A stretch of DNA of 64,000 nt, taken from Paenibacillus oceani (GTDB taxonomy: Bacteria; Bacillota; Bacilli; Paenibacillales; NBRC-103111). Position numbers and translations under genes: made by a program. The notes beneath the pieces were generated by a model. It saw only the letters and a list, made by a program, of their open reading frames with translations. It made no database searches and was not told the origin of the DNA. Below are positions 52,513 through 60,269 of this stretch, one piece after another (the first letter of the stretch is position 1; each line of letters begins with the position of its first letter). The DNA is taken from NCBI RefSeq assembly GCF_014705615.1, contig NZ_JACXJA010000001.1, positions 275,616 through 339,615 on the forward strand. The letters are read 5' to 3'.

Positions 52513-53535
52513 TCAACTGCTCCATTTTTGATAACCAAGCTGGAGTAGACTCTCTTGGATGGCCTGATCTGCCTTCGTCTTGGCTGTTGCAAACTCCACC
52601 ATAGATAAAGAGCTGGGCAGCTTTTGACGGATAAACGAATCGAAGTCGATGGCGGTTTTGAATAGCCGGAGCTTGCGCAGCTTAGGCAGACGCTCGATTC
52701 CCGTCAAGTGAGTCAAGCCTTTGCAGTTTACGGCGGTGAGCTCCTCCAGCGCCTCCATCTCCCGGTCGAAATGGAGTTCCCGCAGCTGGATCTGATCCTC
52801 GATCACCAGCCGGTCCAGCGATTGGAAATCTGTTATGTTGGTCAGGTCGTGTAAACCGCGGACTCGGCAAATCTCCAAATCTTCGATCTGATTGTTTTTT
52901 ATTTCCTGAATGTGTTCCCGGCCTCCAAGCAATACGCGAAGGTTCTTCAGCTTGTCCAGCCGGTTTATAAAATGCAGCGGCAGTTTGCTGATCATATGCA
53001 GGGCGAGATAATTCAAATTCCCCAAATAACCGATCGCATCGAGATGTTTGACCTTGCCTCCCACATGCAGCTGTTCCAGATGCGAGAATTCATTTAAGTA
53101 TTGCAGGTTGAGCACCTTTTTCTCTGAAATCACGGATAAATCCCGTAGAGACCGCAGGGTGTCCATTCCGAGAATATCCGAATTTTCCAGCTCGTATATG
53201 CCCAGGTTCAAACTGGTTAAGTGATGCAGCTTGCCCAAGGCTTGCGTGTTATGCGCCTGGACGAGACAATTGAGGTGCAGCATCTTGACATGAGGAATGC
53301 GCAAGAGCGTATCGCAATCCAGCGATAGGGAGCGATGGCCGTAGAAGCGTACACCAAAGTTTTCATCCCAGCGCGCGCAGAGCTCATCCACTTCCTCCAA
53401 GATGGAGCCGTAATACTCCGGATGAGAAAACTGGACGATCACCTGGTTGCCGCCGCGCAAGTCCTGCTCAATCTGAACCGGGTCCAGTGCAGCAGGATCG
53501 TTGATCAAAATCCTCCTTTTCCATATCTTACGCAT
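52513..53535 (-). CDS. Leucine-rich-repeat protein
   Basis: This 340-residue soluble protein without signal peptide has irregular leucine-rich repeats over residues 80-310 (for example 'VKMLHLNCLVQAHNTQALGK', 'LHHLTSLNLGIYELENSDIL', 'FSHLEQLHVGGKVKHLDAIG', 'LPKLRKLRLFKTAIDFDSFI'). Such repeats form a curved binding surface. The ATG at 53535 is preferred, with GGGAGGGG in front; the upstream frame enters the MITE-like element. In Paenibacillus such orphan LRR proteins occur near toxin/immunity clusters. Its job here is unknown. A 205-bp inverted-repeat element lies immediately upstream and must separate it from any older promoter. Confidence 0.8.
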   Translation of the reverse strand: MRKIWKRRILINDPAALDPVQIEQDLRGGNQVIVQFSHPEYYGSILEEVDELCARWDENFGVRFYGHRSLSLDCDTLLRIPHVKMLHLNCLVQAHNTQALGKLHHLTSLNLGIYELENSDILGMDTLRSLRDLSVISEKKVLNLQYLNEFSHLEQLHVGGKVKHLDAIGYLGNLNYLALHMISKLPLHFINRLDKLKNLRVLLGGREHIQEIKNNQIEDLEICRVRGLHDLTNITDFQSLDRLVIEDQIQLRELHFDREMEALEELTAVNCKGLTHLTGIERLPKLRKLRLFKTAIDFDSFIRQKLPSSLSMVEFATAKTKADQAIQESLLQLGYQKWSS

Positions 53536-53563
53536 GCATAACCCCTCCCACTTCCTGTTAATA

Positions 53564-53768
53564 ACTATATAAGTTGAACTAAATATCATCCATGAATAAG
53601 CTGAATATAGTGGAGAAAAGAAATTAGCTTGAAAGCGAGTTTTGGCTTTGAGTGTCAACCGTCCGAAGGCCAATCCAATCCGAGACACTCAAAACAAGAT
53701 GTCTGAAGCTTCAAGCAATTTTTTTCGCAATGAAATGGACTTCAAACAATAGTTCAACTTATATAGTA
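53564..53768. mobile_element. 205-bp MITE-like element with 18-bp terminal inverted repeats
   Basis: ACTATATAAGTTGAACTA at 53564-53581 is repeated exactly, inverted, at 53751-53768. A second inverted pair lies inside (TTTGAGTGTC near 53649 / GACACTCAAAA near 53683). There is no ORF. The size and paired ends fit a miniature inverted-repeat transposable element mobilised in trans. No target-site duplication is clear, so the exact boundaries may be off by a few bases. It sits 28 bases upstream of the LRR gene start. Confidence 0.75.
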
Positions 53769-53902
53769 TGTATGGTATATCCATGAATTCTTGATGACAC
53801 ACCTGTCTTCTATGCAATCCATCGTCTGCTTCACGTTACTTAAACTCAAGTGTAGCTTAGTAGCGCGGCCGAAGGAATAGTGGAAAAAGCCCAGTTTTAC
53901 GT

Positions 53903-53926
53903 AAAAAGGCACCCTTTCGGATGCCC
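53903..53926 (-). terminator. Terminator of the hydroxyacyl-CoA dehydrogenase gene
   Basis: The minus-strand hairpin GGCATCC-gaaa-GGGTGCC is followed by TTTTTAC, 20 bases after the stop at 53946. Confidence 0.82.
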
Positions 53927-53945
53927 TCGCTCTTGTCCATATGCA

Positions 53946-54848
53946 CTACTCGCCTTTCAAAAACCCCGGCTGCAAGAAGCTCGGATTCGGGTATTTGTAA
54001 AATCCTTCGCCGGTTGCCCGTCCCAGCTTGCCTTGATCGATATAATCCGATTTCAATAGCTGCGCTATTTTCACGAACTCCGGGTTGCCGGTTGCCGACG
54101 CTTTAGCTTGTCCGATATGGTAGGCCGTATTAATCCCCACCACATCCAAAATCGCAAAAGGTCCGAGCGGCGCTCCCGTTGCAACCATCCATGTCTTATC
54201 GATCGTTTCGACATCGGCGACCTCCTTCACCAGGAGCAGTTGGGCGGCTTCCAGGAGCGGCACCAATAACGAATTCAAGATATAGCCGGGCTGTTCTTTG
54301 TGCAAAGGCAGCGCAACCATACCAATCGCCTTCGCGAATGCGATCACATCCTCGAACACTTTCGGATCTGTGCCCGGATGCTTCATAATTTCGGCCGTAT
54401 TGTTCTTCCATATTTCATTGGCGAAGTGCAGCGCCAGAAATTGCTTTGGCCGCCCCGTCGCCTCCGCGAATTGGCTGGGCAGCAAGGTGGAAGAGTTTGT
54501 CGCGAAGTTGGTTTTGGCGGGAGCTGCTTCTCCCAACTCCTTATAAAAATCGGTTTTGAGCTGGACCACTTCAGGAATGGCTTCAATTACGAGATCTGCC
54601 TCCGCGACTGCTTCCGCTAGATCGGTGTAGAACGACATGCGCTGATAAGCCTCCGCAACGTCTTTCTCCGTCGCCCCGAGATCTTCCTGGTAGCGCGGCT
54701 TCAAAGCCTCGATTCTATCCTGAGCCCGCGCCAGTGCTTCATCGCTGATGTCGTAGACGGACACCTTGAATCCTTTGAAGGCAATCTGGAACGCGATCTG
54801 ACTCCCCAGGACGCCGCTCCCGGCAACGGTAATGTGCGTATAGTGCAT
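53946..54848 (-). CDS. 3-hydroxyacyl-CoA dehydrogenase family protein
   Basis: This 300-residue NAD-dependent dehydrogenase has an N-terminal Rossmann fold with 'ITVAGSGVLGSQIAFQIAFK' (7-26) and 'DLVIEAIPEVVQLKTDFYKE'. The C-terminal helical domain has 'PLGPFAILDVVGINTAYHIG' and ends 'LGRATGEGFYKYPNPSF', the signature of the family. The catalytic His is in 'FLALHFANEIW', with a Glu-Ile-Trp variant of the usual His-Phe-Asn-Pro. It interconverts 3-hydroxyacyl and 3-oxoacyl-CoA (or a related hydroxy acid). It is a single gene with its own terminator, so no beta-oxidation operon is evident. Confidence 0.9.
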   Translation of the reverse strand: MHYTHITVAGSGVLGSQIAFQIAFKGFKVSVYDISDEALARAQDRIEALKPRYQEDLGATEKDVAEAYQRMSFYTDLAEAVAEADLVIEAIPEVVQLKTDFYKELGEAAPAKTNFATNSSTLLPSQFAEATGRPKQFLALHFANEIWKNNTAEIMKHPGTDPKVFEDVIAFAKAIGMVALPLHKEQPGYILNSLLVPLLEAAQLLLVKEVADVETIDKTWMVATGAPLGPFAILDVVGINTAYHIGQAKASATGNPEFVKIAQLLKSDYIDQGKLGRATGEGFYKYPNPSFLQPGFLKGE

Positions 54849-54963
54849 CGATATCCTCCCTCAAACTTGTTGTATTCGTCTAAGTTTCCCAACTTGAGGT
54901 TAACCGATACGTCCCTGTATCCCCCCCTCTAACCTCCGGTTATTCCCCCTAGCGATTCAACTA

Positions 54964-55296
54964 CTATCGCTTAGCTTCTCGCGGATAGAACTGCCCGAAC
55001 CCATCTTCGCGAAAAAGGCTGCAGCTCGTCTCTATGTACGCATATAGAGTGAACGGATTCATTGTGAAAATGCCGACCGCTAACACCGCGAACGCCGCGA
55101 TTCCGATCGCCCACCCTGTAAACTTACGTTTTGTTGTCTTTTCCATTTGCAGCAGCCGCTCCTTTTGATGATTTTCATGTTTTTGTTTGGGAGTTTCCTT
55201 TTCCATCTCCAGCATCAGCTTTCGATACGTTGCCTCTTTAAAATCCTCGCTCGTTTTCACGTGGAACATTGCAGATTTATAAGCAGATTTCTTCAT
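54964..55296 (-). CDS. Short anti-sigma-factor-like membrane protein
   Basis: This 110-residue protein has a charged cytoplasmic N-terminal half (about 1-58, 'EDFKEATYRKLMLEMEKETP'), one membrane helix (about 60-80, 'WAIGIAAFAVLAVGIFTM') and only 30 residues outside. It overlaps the ECF sigma gene by 20 bases, the usual position of an anti-sigma factor. Full-length partners normally have a longer extracellular domain. The abrupt end may be a truncation, or the family may simply be short. Assignment rests on topology and position, not on a motif. Confidence 0.55.
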   Translation of the reverse strand: MKKSAYKSAMFHVKTSEDFKEATYRKLMLEMEKETPKQKHENHQKERLLQMEKTTKRKFTGWAIGIAAFAVLAVGIFTMNPFTLYAYIETSCSLFREDGFGQFYPREAKR

Positions 55297-55773
55297 CCTC
55301 CAGACCTCCGATCTTCTCCCTTAAGAGTAAACGACCTCTGGCAAGCCATGTTCCTACCGTCGCCGACTTGGCTTGCATAATAGCTGCAATTTCCTGGATC
55401 GAGTATCCTTCGTAATCGTGCAGATGAATCGGGATTCGATATTTCTTGTCCAAAGCCAGCACCGCCTGCAGAACCTCGTTTTCTTCCTTTGGCAGGTAAC
55501 TCAGGTCTTCGGGGACAGGGTTTCTGCTCTTGAACCATCCGGCCTTTAGCATATTTTTACTTTTACTAATCGTTGTTCGGATCAGCCAAGCTTTTTCATG
55601 CTCGCTGTTTCAAATACAGGGCGCTTTTGTAAGTAGGCGAGGAATACTTCCTGCGTCACTTCTTCGGCATCCGCTATGTTTTTCAAGTATGCAAAAGCAA
55701 TCTTGATCAAGCTTTGCGAATATAGATCCAAGGCCCGCCGCACAGATTCATTGAGCTCATATGAATTGTACAC
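55277..55773 (-). pseudogene. ECF-type RNA polymerase sigma factor, one-base frameshift
   Basis: This is an extracytoplasmic-function sigma factor of about 165 residues if repaired. Region 2 is in the first part ('VRRALDLYSQSLIKIAFAYL', 'IADAEEVTQEVFLAYLQ'). The frame then meets a TGA after 'SMKKLG'. One base earlier/later the sequence continues 'EHEKAWLIRTTISKSKNMLK', followed by region 4 ('HLHDYEGYSIQEIAAIMQAK', 'TVGTWLARGRLLLREKIGG'). So a single base is missing near 55603-55608. The start is GTG at 55773 with GGGGG seven bases upstream. With the overlapping anti-sigma-like gene this was a stress-response pair. It is either inactivated or mis-sequenced. Confidence 0.78.
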
Positions 55774-55964
55774 CTCAGTACCCCCTTTCCCTTTTAATAC
55801 AACTGAGAACCCCGTTATTTTTAACTCGTGCTCCATTTTTTTAGCTCATCTGTATGAACCCGACATGGCTACAGACGCAATACAGCAAGCAAATGACTGC
55901 AATTTCCGGATATGAAAAATCGCCCAATTCAGTGGAACGCCCTCCGGTTTGCGCCCCAAATACA

Positions 55965-55996
55965 AAGAAGACACGCCTGAATAGACGTGTCTTCTT
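55965..55996. terminator. Terminator of the MerR-SRPBCC operon
   Basis: A perfect 11-bp stem AAGAAGACACG (55965-55975) / CGTGTCTTCTT (55986-55996) stands 70 bases after the operon's last stop (56069). U-rich tails are weak on both strands. Confidence 0.65.
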
Positions 55997-56068
55997 GCAT
56001 GGTTTCCGCGTTTGATAATGACTAGAGGATCGACATTCCTGGACGGATTCGGAACCCTATTTACAGAA

Positions 56069-56512
56069 CTAAATGTTCGCTTCGGTAAGCAGCTCGCCAA
56101 GCCGGTCCAAGTTCTGTTCGTTGCCCTCCATGCAGTACGGCTTGGCTTGTTCAAACTCCTCCGTGTCTTTGAACAGTTGGCGGAAGGTGACCCTGGTGCG
56201 GCCCTCCAGGTCCTCGAAAATCGCCGTTACCCGAAATTGGTGGCCCGACAGATGATCAAGCACGACTCGCTCCGGCGGCACGAGCTCGACAAAAACGCAA
56301 CGGTTAGGGTATTCCGCTCCATCCGGTCCATGCATCGTGAATAGCCACTCGCCTCCCGGTTTAATATCGATCTCGTGAAACGTATTAGTGAACCCTCGCG
56401 GTCCCCACCATCGGGCTAGCAACTCGGGGCTTGTCCATGCCCGATAGACAAGCTCCCGGGGGACATCGAACACACGCGTGGAAACGAGCTCATTAATGCC
56501 GGCTGCCGTCAT
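56069..56512 (-). CDS. SRPBCC (AHSA1-like) domain protein, second copy
   Basis: This 147-residue soluble protein has a START/Bet v1-like fold of the AHSA1 branch: 'STRVFDVPRELVYRAWTSPE', 'LARWWGPRGFTNTFHEIDIK', 'GGEWLFTMHGPDGAEYPNRC', and the C-terminal 'YCMEGNEQNLDRLGELL'. These proteins bind hydrophobic ligands in a deep cavity. Functions are mostly unknown. Its start overlaps the stop of the upstream SRPBCC gene by four bases, so the two are translated together and may form a pair. The operon is led by a MerR regulator. Confidence 0.9.
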   Translation of the reverse strand: MTAAGINELVSTRVFDVPRELVYRAWTSPELLARWWGPRGFTNTFHEIDIKPGGEWLFTMHGPDGAEYPNRCVFVELVPPERVVLDHLSGHQFRVTAIFEDLEGRTRVTFRQLFKDTEEFEQAKPYCMEGNEQNLDRLGELLTEANI

Positions 56513-56958
56513 GCATATCCCTCCCCTTCCACGATCTTCCCTAGTCCGTCCAGCATAAGGCCGGTGCCGTGCTCCCGGATCTCCGGCGTATCATGTCCGT
56601 CCAGGAACGCGCCCTGCTCCGTGAAAATCAGCTTCGTCCCGTCCTCTACCGGGATAAGTTCAATCGTTGCGATCGAAACGGAGATACGAACGCCGCCTGT
56701 ATCCAGCGTGTATGTATAAACGATGCGCTGCTCCGGAACGAGCTCCAGATAGCTCGCTTCGAAAACAAAGATCGGCCCTTCCGGCGGCCCGCCGCTGCTG
56801 TACTCCCGTCCGCCGACCCGAAAGTCGAAGATGTCCGGCTTGGAAAACCATTTGGATTTCGTATCCGGGTCGGCCCAAGCGTGATACACCCGCTCCGGCG
56901 ACGCGGCATAAGTCCGCTCGACTACGAAGGTCGCATGCTTAACGAATCGTTCGTTCAT
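56509..56958 (-). CDS. SRPBCC (AHSA1-like) domain protein, first copy
   Basis: The 149-residue product has the same fold as its neighbour: 'FVVERTYAASPERVYHAWAD', 'DIFDFRVGGREYSSGGPPEG', 'YTYTLDTGGVRISVSIATIE', and ends 'EHGTGLMLDGLGKIVEGEGY'. The two copies differ considerably, so they are old paralogues rather than a recent duplication. Four-base overlaps link it to the MerR gene before and the second copy after. Ligand-binding proteins controlled by a drug-type MerR suggest a role in handling a hydrophobic toxicant. This is inference. Confidence 0.9.
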   Translation of the reverse strand: MNERFVKHATFVVERTYAASPERVYHAWADPDTKSKWFSKPDIFDFRVGGREYSSGGPPEGPIFVFEASYLELVPEQRIVYTYTLDTGGVRISVSIATIELIPVEDGTKLIFTEQGAFLDGHDTPEIREHGTGLMLDGLGKIVEGEGYA

Positions 56959-57461
56959 GAATGATCCTCCTCAGGTTGTATTCTTTCGTCCTCCTTGGCC
57001 AGAAAGTCTCCCAGCAGGTCCAGCTGCCGCTCCAAATTCCTTTGCCGCTCCAGGACAGGCTTCTCAAACTCTATTTTCATCGCCTGAAGCAGGCTGGTGA
57101 AATGCTCTACCGTTAAAGGCCGCTTCCCCTGCAAAAGCTTGGATACATATCCGAGCTGCTCCAACAGTTTCTGCTGCAGCCGGATCTGCTCTCGGATTCG
57201 GCCGATCTGCAGATTAACGATCTCCAGCGGACTGATCTGTCCGCCGGCCATTACCGACTTAACCTCCTCCAAAGACAAGCCCAGCTCCTTGAGTGATAAG
57301 ATCTGCTGCAAGCGCGACAAGTCGGCCTCGTTATACAGCCTATGGCCGGATTCGGTCTGGCCGGATGGAGAGAACAAACCGATCTGATCATAATAACGCA
57401 AAGTTCGTATAGTAAGACCTGTCAGCCTGGCGAGATCCCCCACCTTCCAAATTGTCTTCAT
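56955..57461 (-). CDS. MerR-family transcriptional regulator
   Basis: This 168-residue activator has a MerR winged helix at the start ('WKVGDLARLTGLTIRTLRYY', 'DQIGLFSPSGQTESGHRLYN'), then a long dimerisation helix ('QIGRIREQIRLQQKLLEQLG') and a short C-terminal tail without the Cys cluster of metal sensors, so it resembles TipA/BmrR-like drug-type regulators lacking a large effector domain. The ATG at 57461 is chosen (AGAGGA five bases before); the one at 57467 lies inside that site. The promoter at 57503-57533 with 19-bp spacer and dyad shows autoregulation and control of the two SRPBCC genes. Confidence 0.92.
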   Translation of the reverse strand: MKTIWKVGDLARLTGLTIRTLRYYDQIGLFSPSGQTESGHRLYNEADLSRLQQILSLKELGLSLEEVKSVMAGGQISPLEIVNLQIGRIREQIRLQQKLLEQLGYVSKLLQGKRPLTVEHFTSLLQAMKIEFEKPVLERQRNLERQLDLLGDFLAKEDERIQPEEDHS

Positions 57462-57502
57462 AATCATCCTCTCTTTGGCGCTAGCTATGTACCGGTAATC
57501 CC

Positions 57503-57533
57503 ATTATAAAACGTTACGTAACGTAAGGTGCAA
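57503..57533 (-). promoter_or_regulatory. MerR-type promoter with 19-bp spacer and central dyad
   Basis: On the minus strand TTGCAC (57533-57528) and a perfect TATAAT (57508-57503) are separated by 19 bases. The spacer contains the 14-bp perfect palindrome ACGTTACGTAACGT (57511-57524). Overlong spacers with a dyad between -35 and -10 are the hallmark of promoters activated by MerR-type DNA distortion. Confidence 0.88.
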
Positions 57534-57598
57534 GCAAAATCGCGACGCTGCTTGGATTTGTCAGGATCGGATAAAAGCAAGCCGGTCTGCACTACAAC

Positions 57599-57627
57599 AA
57601 AAAGGTACCCCTAAGAGGTACCTTTTC
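57599..57627. terminator. Terminator of the terC gene
   Basis: A perfect stem AAAAGGTACC / GGTACCTTTT (57600-57609 / 57617-57626) has TTTTTG as the minus-strand tail, 45 bases after the stop at 57672. It is also a good hairpin on the plus strand. Confidence 0.85.
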
Positions 57628-57671
57628 CATGTGTAACTTGCTCCGCTGACATGCGCAAATCCAGTACGGTA

Positions 57672-58445
57672 TTAAACCGTCCCCGCCTTTTTGGGCTTGT
57701 TGCTGGGTGCAAACCACCCAAGAAGGGCGATCGCCACCAAGACCACATAGAAGATGCTAGTCCACAACGTGCTATGAGGAAAATGATGCTCCAGAACTCC
57801 GATATCCTCATGTGCAAGCGTGATTACGGCAAGCTTGACTCCAACCCAAGCAACGATGGCATAAGCGGTTGTCTCAAGCGCCGGTCGCTGACTAAGCAGC
57901 TTCACAAACCAGGTAGCTGCATATTTGATTAAGATTAAGCCGGCAATCCCCCCAAGCACCACTACGGCAAATTTGCCGCCGTCCATACCGCCGAAATCGC
58001 CAAGCGGCGAGTCTGGCAGCCCCAGCGCAAGCGCCACCGCAGCAAGAATGGAGTCAATTGCAAAAGCAAGGTCGGCCAACGCAATTTTCCCTACGGTAGG
58101 CCAAAAGCCTTTTCCTGCGGCTTCTTTCTTCAGGTCCTTCTGTATATTTTCATTTTGCTTGCCGAAGCGCGCTTTGATGATGTGCTTTAAACCCAGGTAT
58201 AACAGATAGGCCGCGCCAATCGCCTGCACCTGCCAAACATTTGCGATAAAGGAAATAGCAAAAAGTGCGGCAAACCGAAAAACAAAGGCCATGATAATTC
58301 CATAGTTGATCGCTCGTTTCTTCTGGTCATCCGGTAAATGCTTGGCAATGACCGCCAGCACGAGTGCATTGTCAGCCGACAGCAATCCTTCCAGACCGAT
58401 CAGGATAAGTAAGGCCCACGCATATTCCAACCATAATGACTCCAA
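57672..58445 (-). CDS. TerC-family integral membrane protein (YkoY type)
   Basis: This 257-residue membrane protein has seven to eight helices and the conserved acidic motifs of TerC proteins: 'GLEGLLSADNALVLAVIAKH' (about 18-37) and 'ALADLAFAIDSILAAVALAL' (about 119-138). Bacillus relatives export manganese, often loading secreted proteins. The start is taken as TTG at 58445, because AGGAGG (58459-58454) is eight bases upstream; the open frame back to 58559 is rejected as leader. No yybP-ykoY manganese riboswitch was recognised, though a terminator-like hairpin lies in the leader (58573-58615). Confidence 0.9.
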   Translation of the reverse strand: MESLWLEYAWALLILIGLEGLLSADNALVLAVIAKHLPDDQKKRAINYGIIMAFVFRFAALFAISFIANVWQVQAIGAAYLLYLGLKHIIKARFGKQNENIQKDLKKEAAGKGFWPTVGKIALADLAFAIDSILAAVALALGLPDSPLGDFGGMDGGKFAVVVLGGIAGLILIKYAATWFVKLLSQRPALETTAYAIVAWVGVKLAVITLAHEDIGVLEHHFPHSTLWTSIFYVVLVAIALLGWFAPSNKPKKAGTV

Positions 58446-58572
58446 CTTGAATTCCTCCTCAAGATCCTTGGTAAGATCCTCTGCCAATATGTAGATAATG
58501 TTTACTTGCCCAGCAATAGATATACGTAATGAACCGCCGATAGGATTCAAACTTTTCACAATTGCCCAAAGT

Positions 58573-58615
58573 AAAAGGCTTTTATCGCTTGGGGGTTTCC
58601 AAGAATAAAGCCTTT
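58573..58615 (-). terminator. Terminator-like hairpin upstream of terC
   Basis: On the minus strand AAAGGCTTTA...CTTGG pairs with CCAAG...TAAAAGCCTTT and is followed by TTTACTTT. It lies about 130 bases before the terC start and 100 bases after the SMI1 remnant. It may end an older transcript or act as a leader attenuator. Confidence 0.5.
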
Positions 58616-58712
58616 GAATGGGGCAATACCGAACGCATCTTGAGCGGGAACCGCGCTATGTTCAAATAAAGTAGGAATCTACAAACTCAATTAAGCCGTC
58701 GTTCCATGCATA

Positions 58713-58883
58713 TTAGTTGCTTTGGGGCCTCTTTAAAATTTCATGGGAGAACGCCTCGAACGAGTCGGCAATCACCTCTTGATAACTCATACCGGAGTGA
58801 TATTTAAAGATTTGGCCGGGGATGCCGTTTTTCCCCGGATCTAGATCGAGAATCATAACCTTGAGCTGCAACAGTTTATTTCT
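58713..58883 (-). pseudogene. C-terminal remnant of a SMI1/KNR4 (SUKH) family protein
   Basis: An open minus-strand segment without a proper start encodes 'LLQLKVMILDLDPGKNGIPG', then 'QIFKYHSGMSYQEVIADSFE' and 'AFSHEILKRPQSN' before a TAA at 58713. The block DLDPGKxGxxGQI followed by a Ser-Phe-xx-Phe helix is the end of SMI1/KNR4-type immunity proteins. The N-terminal part is gone (a stop closes the frame at 58884), so this is a fragment. Confidence 0.55.
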
Positions 58884-58994
58884 TTACCTAATTCGATTTC
58901 TCCGGATAAAAAAATATGATTTGGATATATTGAAAACATTCCAATTCGTTCATTTAATAAAGGCTAGTTCGAACAGAAGGAAGGTAATGAGCGC

Positions 58995-59714
58995 ATGTGG
59001 ACCGAAACCGTGAAGGATCTCCTGCTGATCGCGGGAAGAATCGTGACGATTTACCCCCTTATGCTGATTGTCGGGCTATTCATGGGCAAACGTTCACTCG
59101 GTGAACTGCCTGTATTCGATTTTCTGGTCATCCTCACCTTGGGGTCCGTCGTCGGCGCCGATATAGCCGAACCAGATGTTAATCATATTCATATCGGAGT
59201 AGCCATCGTATTGATCAGCTTGCTGCAGCGGGTTGTCTCCCTATGGGCTATAAAATCAAGGAAATTCGGAAAGCTCATCTCGTTCGAACCTACAATCGTG
59301 ATTCATCAAGGAAACCTGCTGGTCAATAATCTGAAGAAGGTCCGTTATTCGATCGATAACATCCTCCAGATGTTACGCGAGAAGGACGTGTTTCACCTCC
59401 CTGATGTCGAGCTCGCCATTTTGGAGGCGAACGGGAAATTAACCGTGTACAAGAACGGCCCGAAATCAGCGCCGACTCTCGGGGATTTGGGGCTGGCCAA
59501 ACGTCAGAGCGATTTTTCCTATCCATTAATCGTCGAAGGCACCTTATACCCGGAGACGCTTTGTTATATCAAGAAAGACGCTCACTGGCTGGAGTCTCAA
59601 TTGCAGGCGAAAGGGGTTCGCCAGGACGATATCTTCTATGCATCCGTGGACGACAATGGCATCCTCTACATATCCGATAAAGCTTTCGCGAACCCTCCGC
59701 CTATTCGGCACTAA
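58995..59714 (+). CDS. DUF421 (YetF/YkjA-type) membrane protein
   Basis: This 239-residue protein has three membrane helices in the first 85 residues ('IVTIYPLMLIVGLFMGKRSL', 'FDFLVILTLGSVVGADIAEP', 'IGVAIVLISLLQRVVSLWAI') and a cytoplasmic C-terminal domain of two repeats ('EPTIVIHQGNLLVNNLKKVR', 'YPLIVEGTLYPETLCYIKKD'). This is the layout of YetF/YcaP-type proteins found in spore-formers, several of which are made in the forespore. AAGGTAATG lies upstream of the ATG. The molecular function of the family is not firmly established. Confidence 0.9.
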   Translation: MWTETVKDLLLIAGRIVTIYPLMLIVGLFMGKRSLGELPVFDFLVILTLGSVVGADIAEPDVNHIHIGVAIVLISLLQRVVSLWAIKSRKFGKLISFEPTIVIHQGNLLVNNLKKVRYSIDNILQMLREKDVFHLPDVELAILEANGKLTVYKNGPKSAPTLGDLGLAKRQSDFSYPLIVEGTLYPETLCYIKKDAHWLESQLQAKGVRQDDIFYASVDDNGILYISDKAFANPPPIRH

Positions 59715-59832
59715 GAAACAAAAAGTGCGGTTCAGCCTTGCAGGGCCATCGGCGAATATTACATAAGGAGCAGCCGCAGCATGCTTCTTGATTGAGATTC
59801 TTCTGTTTTTGGCAAGAACCAGATCGAATCAA

Positions 59833-60218
59833 TCACTTCTCAATAACCTCCCAGTCCAGTTCGGCAGATGAATCCGCTACTAACTGGAGGAGCGCAGACT
59901 CAACCAGCTCAAAGCTAACGATGTACTTCTGAGGAAATTCACAGGCTTGACCCCTACTGTCAATTCGACAAACTCCTCCTCGTCCTCCGGGGAGCCGAGA
60001 AGGTTGTGAATCGCCGTGCTTGTCTCCACGGTAACGATGAACTCGCGACTGCCGCCGCCGATCATGATCATGCTCTCCCTGCACTGAATCGTCACCTGAC
60101 TGCGGGTGAAACCGTCCATCCGTCGGATGACGTCCAGGCATGTCTCAAGCGACGCATGAGAATGCTCGATGGTGTCCGCTATGGCTCCTCTCCGCTGCTC
60201 CTCATAAATGGTGATCAC
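59833..60218 (-). pseudogene. Imm1-like immunity protein, one-base frameshift
   Basis: The frame from GTG 60218 (AGGAGGG seven bases upstream) encodes 'MITIYEEQRRGAIADTIEHS', 'MIMIGGGSREFIVTVETSTA', 'EDEEEFVELTVG' and then goes off into an unlike tail. The true tail 'GQACEFPQKYIVSFELVESA', 'LLQLVADSSAELDWEVIEK' follows in the next frame to a TGA at 59833. One G is missing in the run at 59951-59954. The pattern (a small acidic protein with central GGGxxEFIV and a C-terminal cap) resembles Imm1-type immunity proteins of polymorphic toxin systems. No toxin gene lies nearby. Confidence 0.55.
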
Positions 60219-60269
60219 CGGTTAACCCTCCTTTCCGCCTTTCCGAAGCTTTCAAGATAGTCCGTCCAT

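Noticed and set aside
58446..58720. yybP-ykoY manganese riboswitch before terC
   Set aside because: Neither conserved loop sequence of that class was found.
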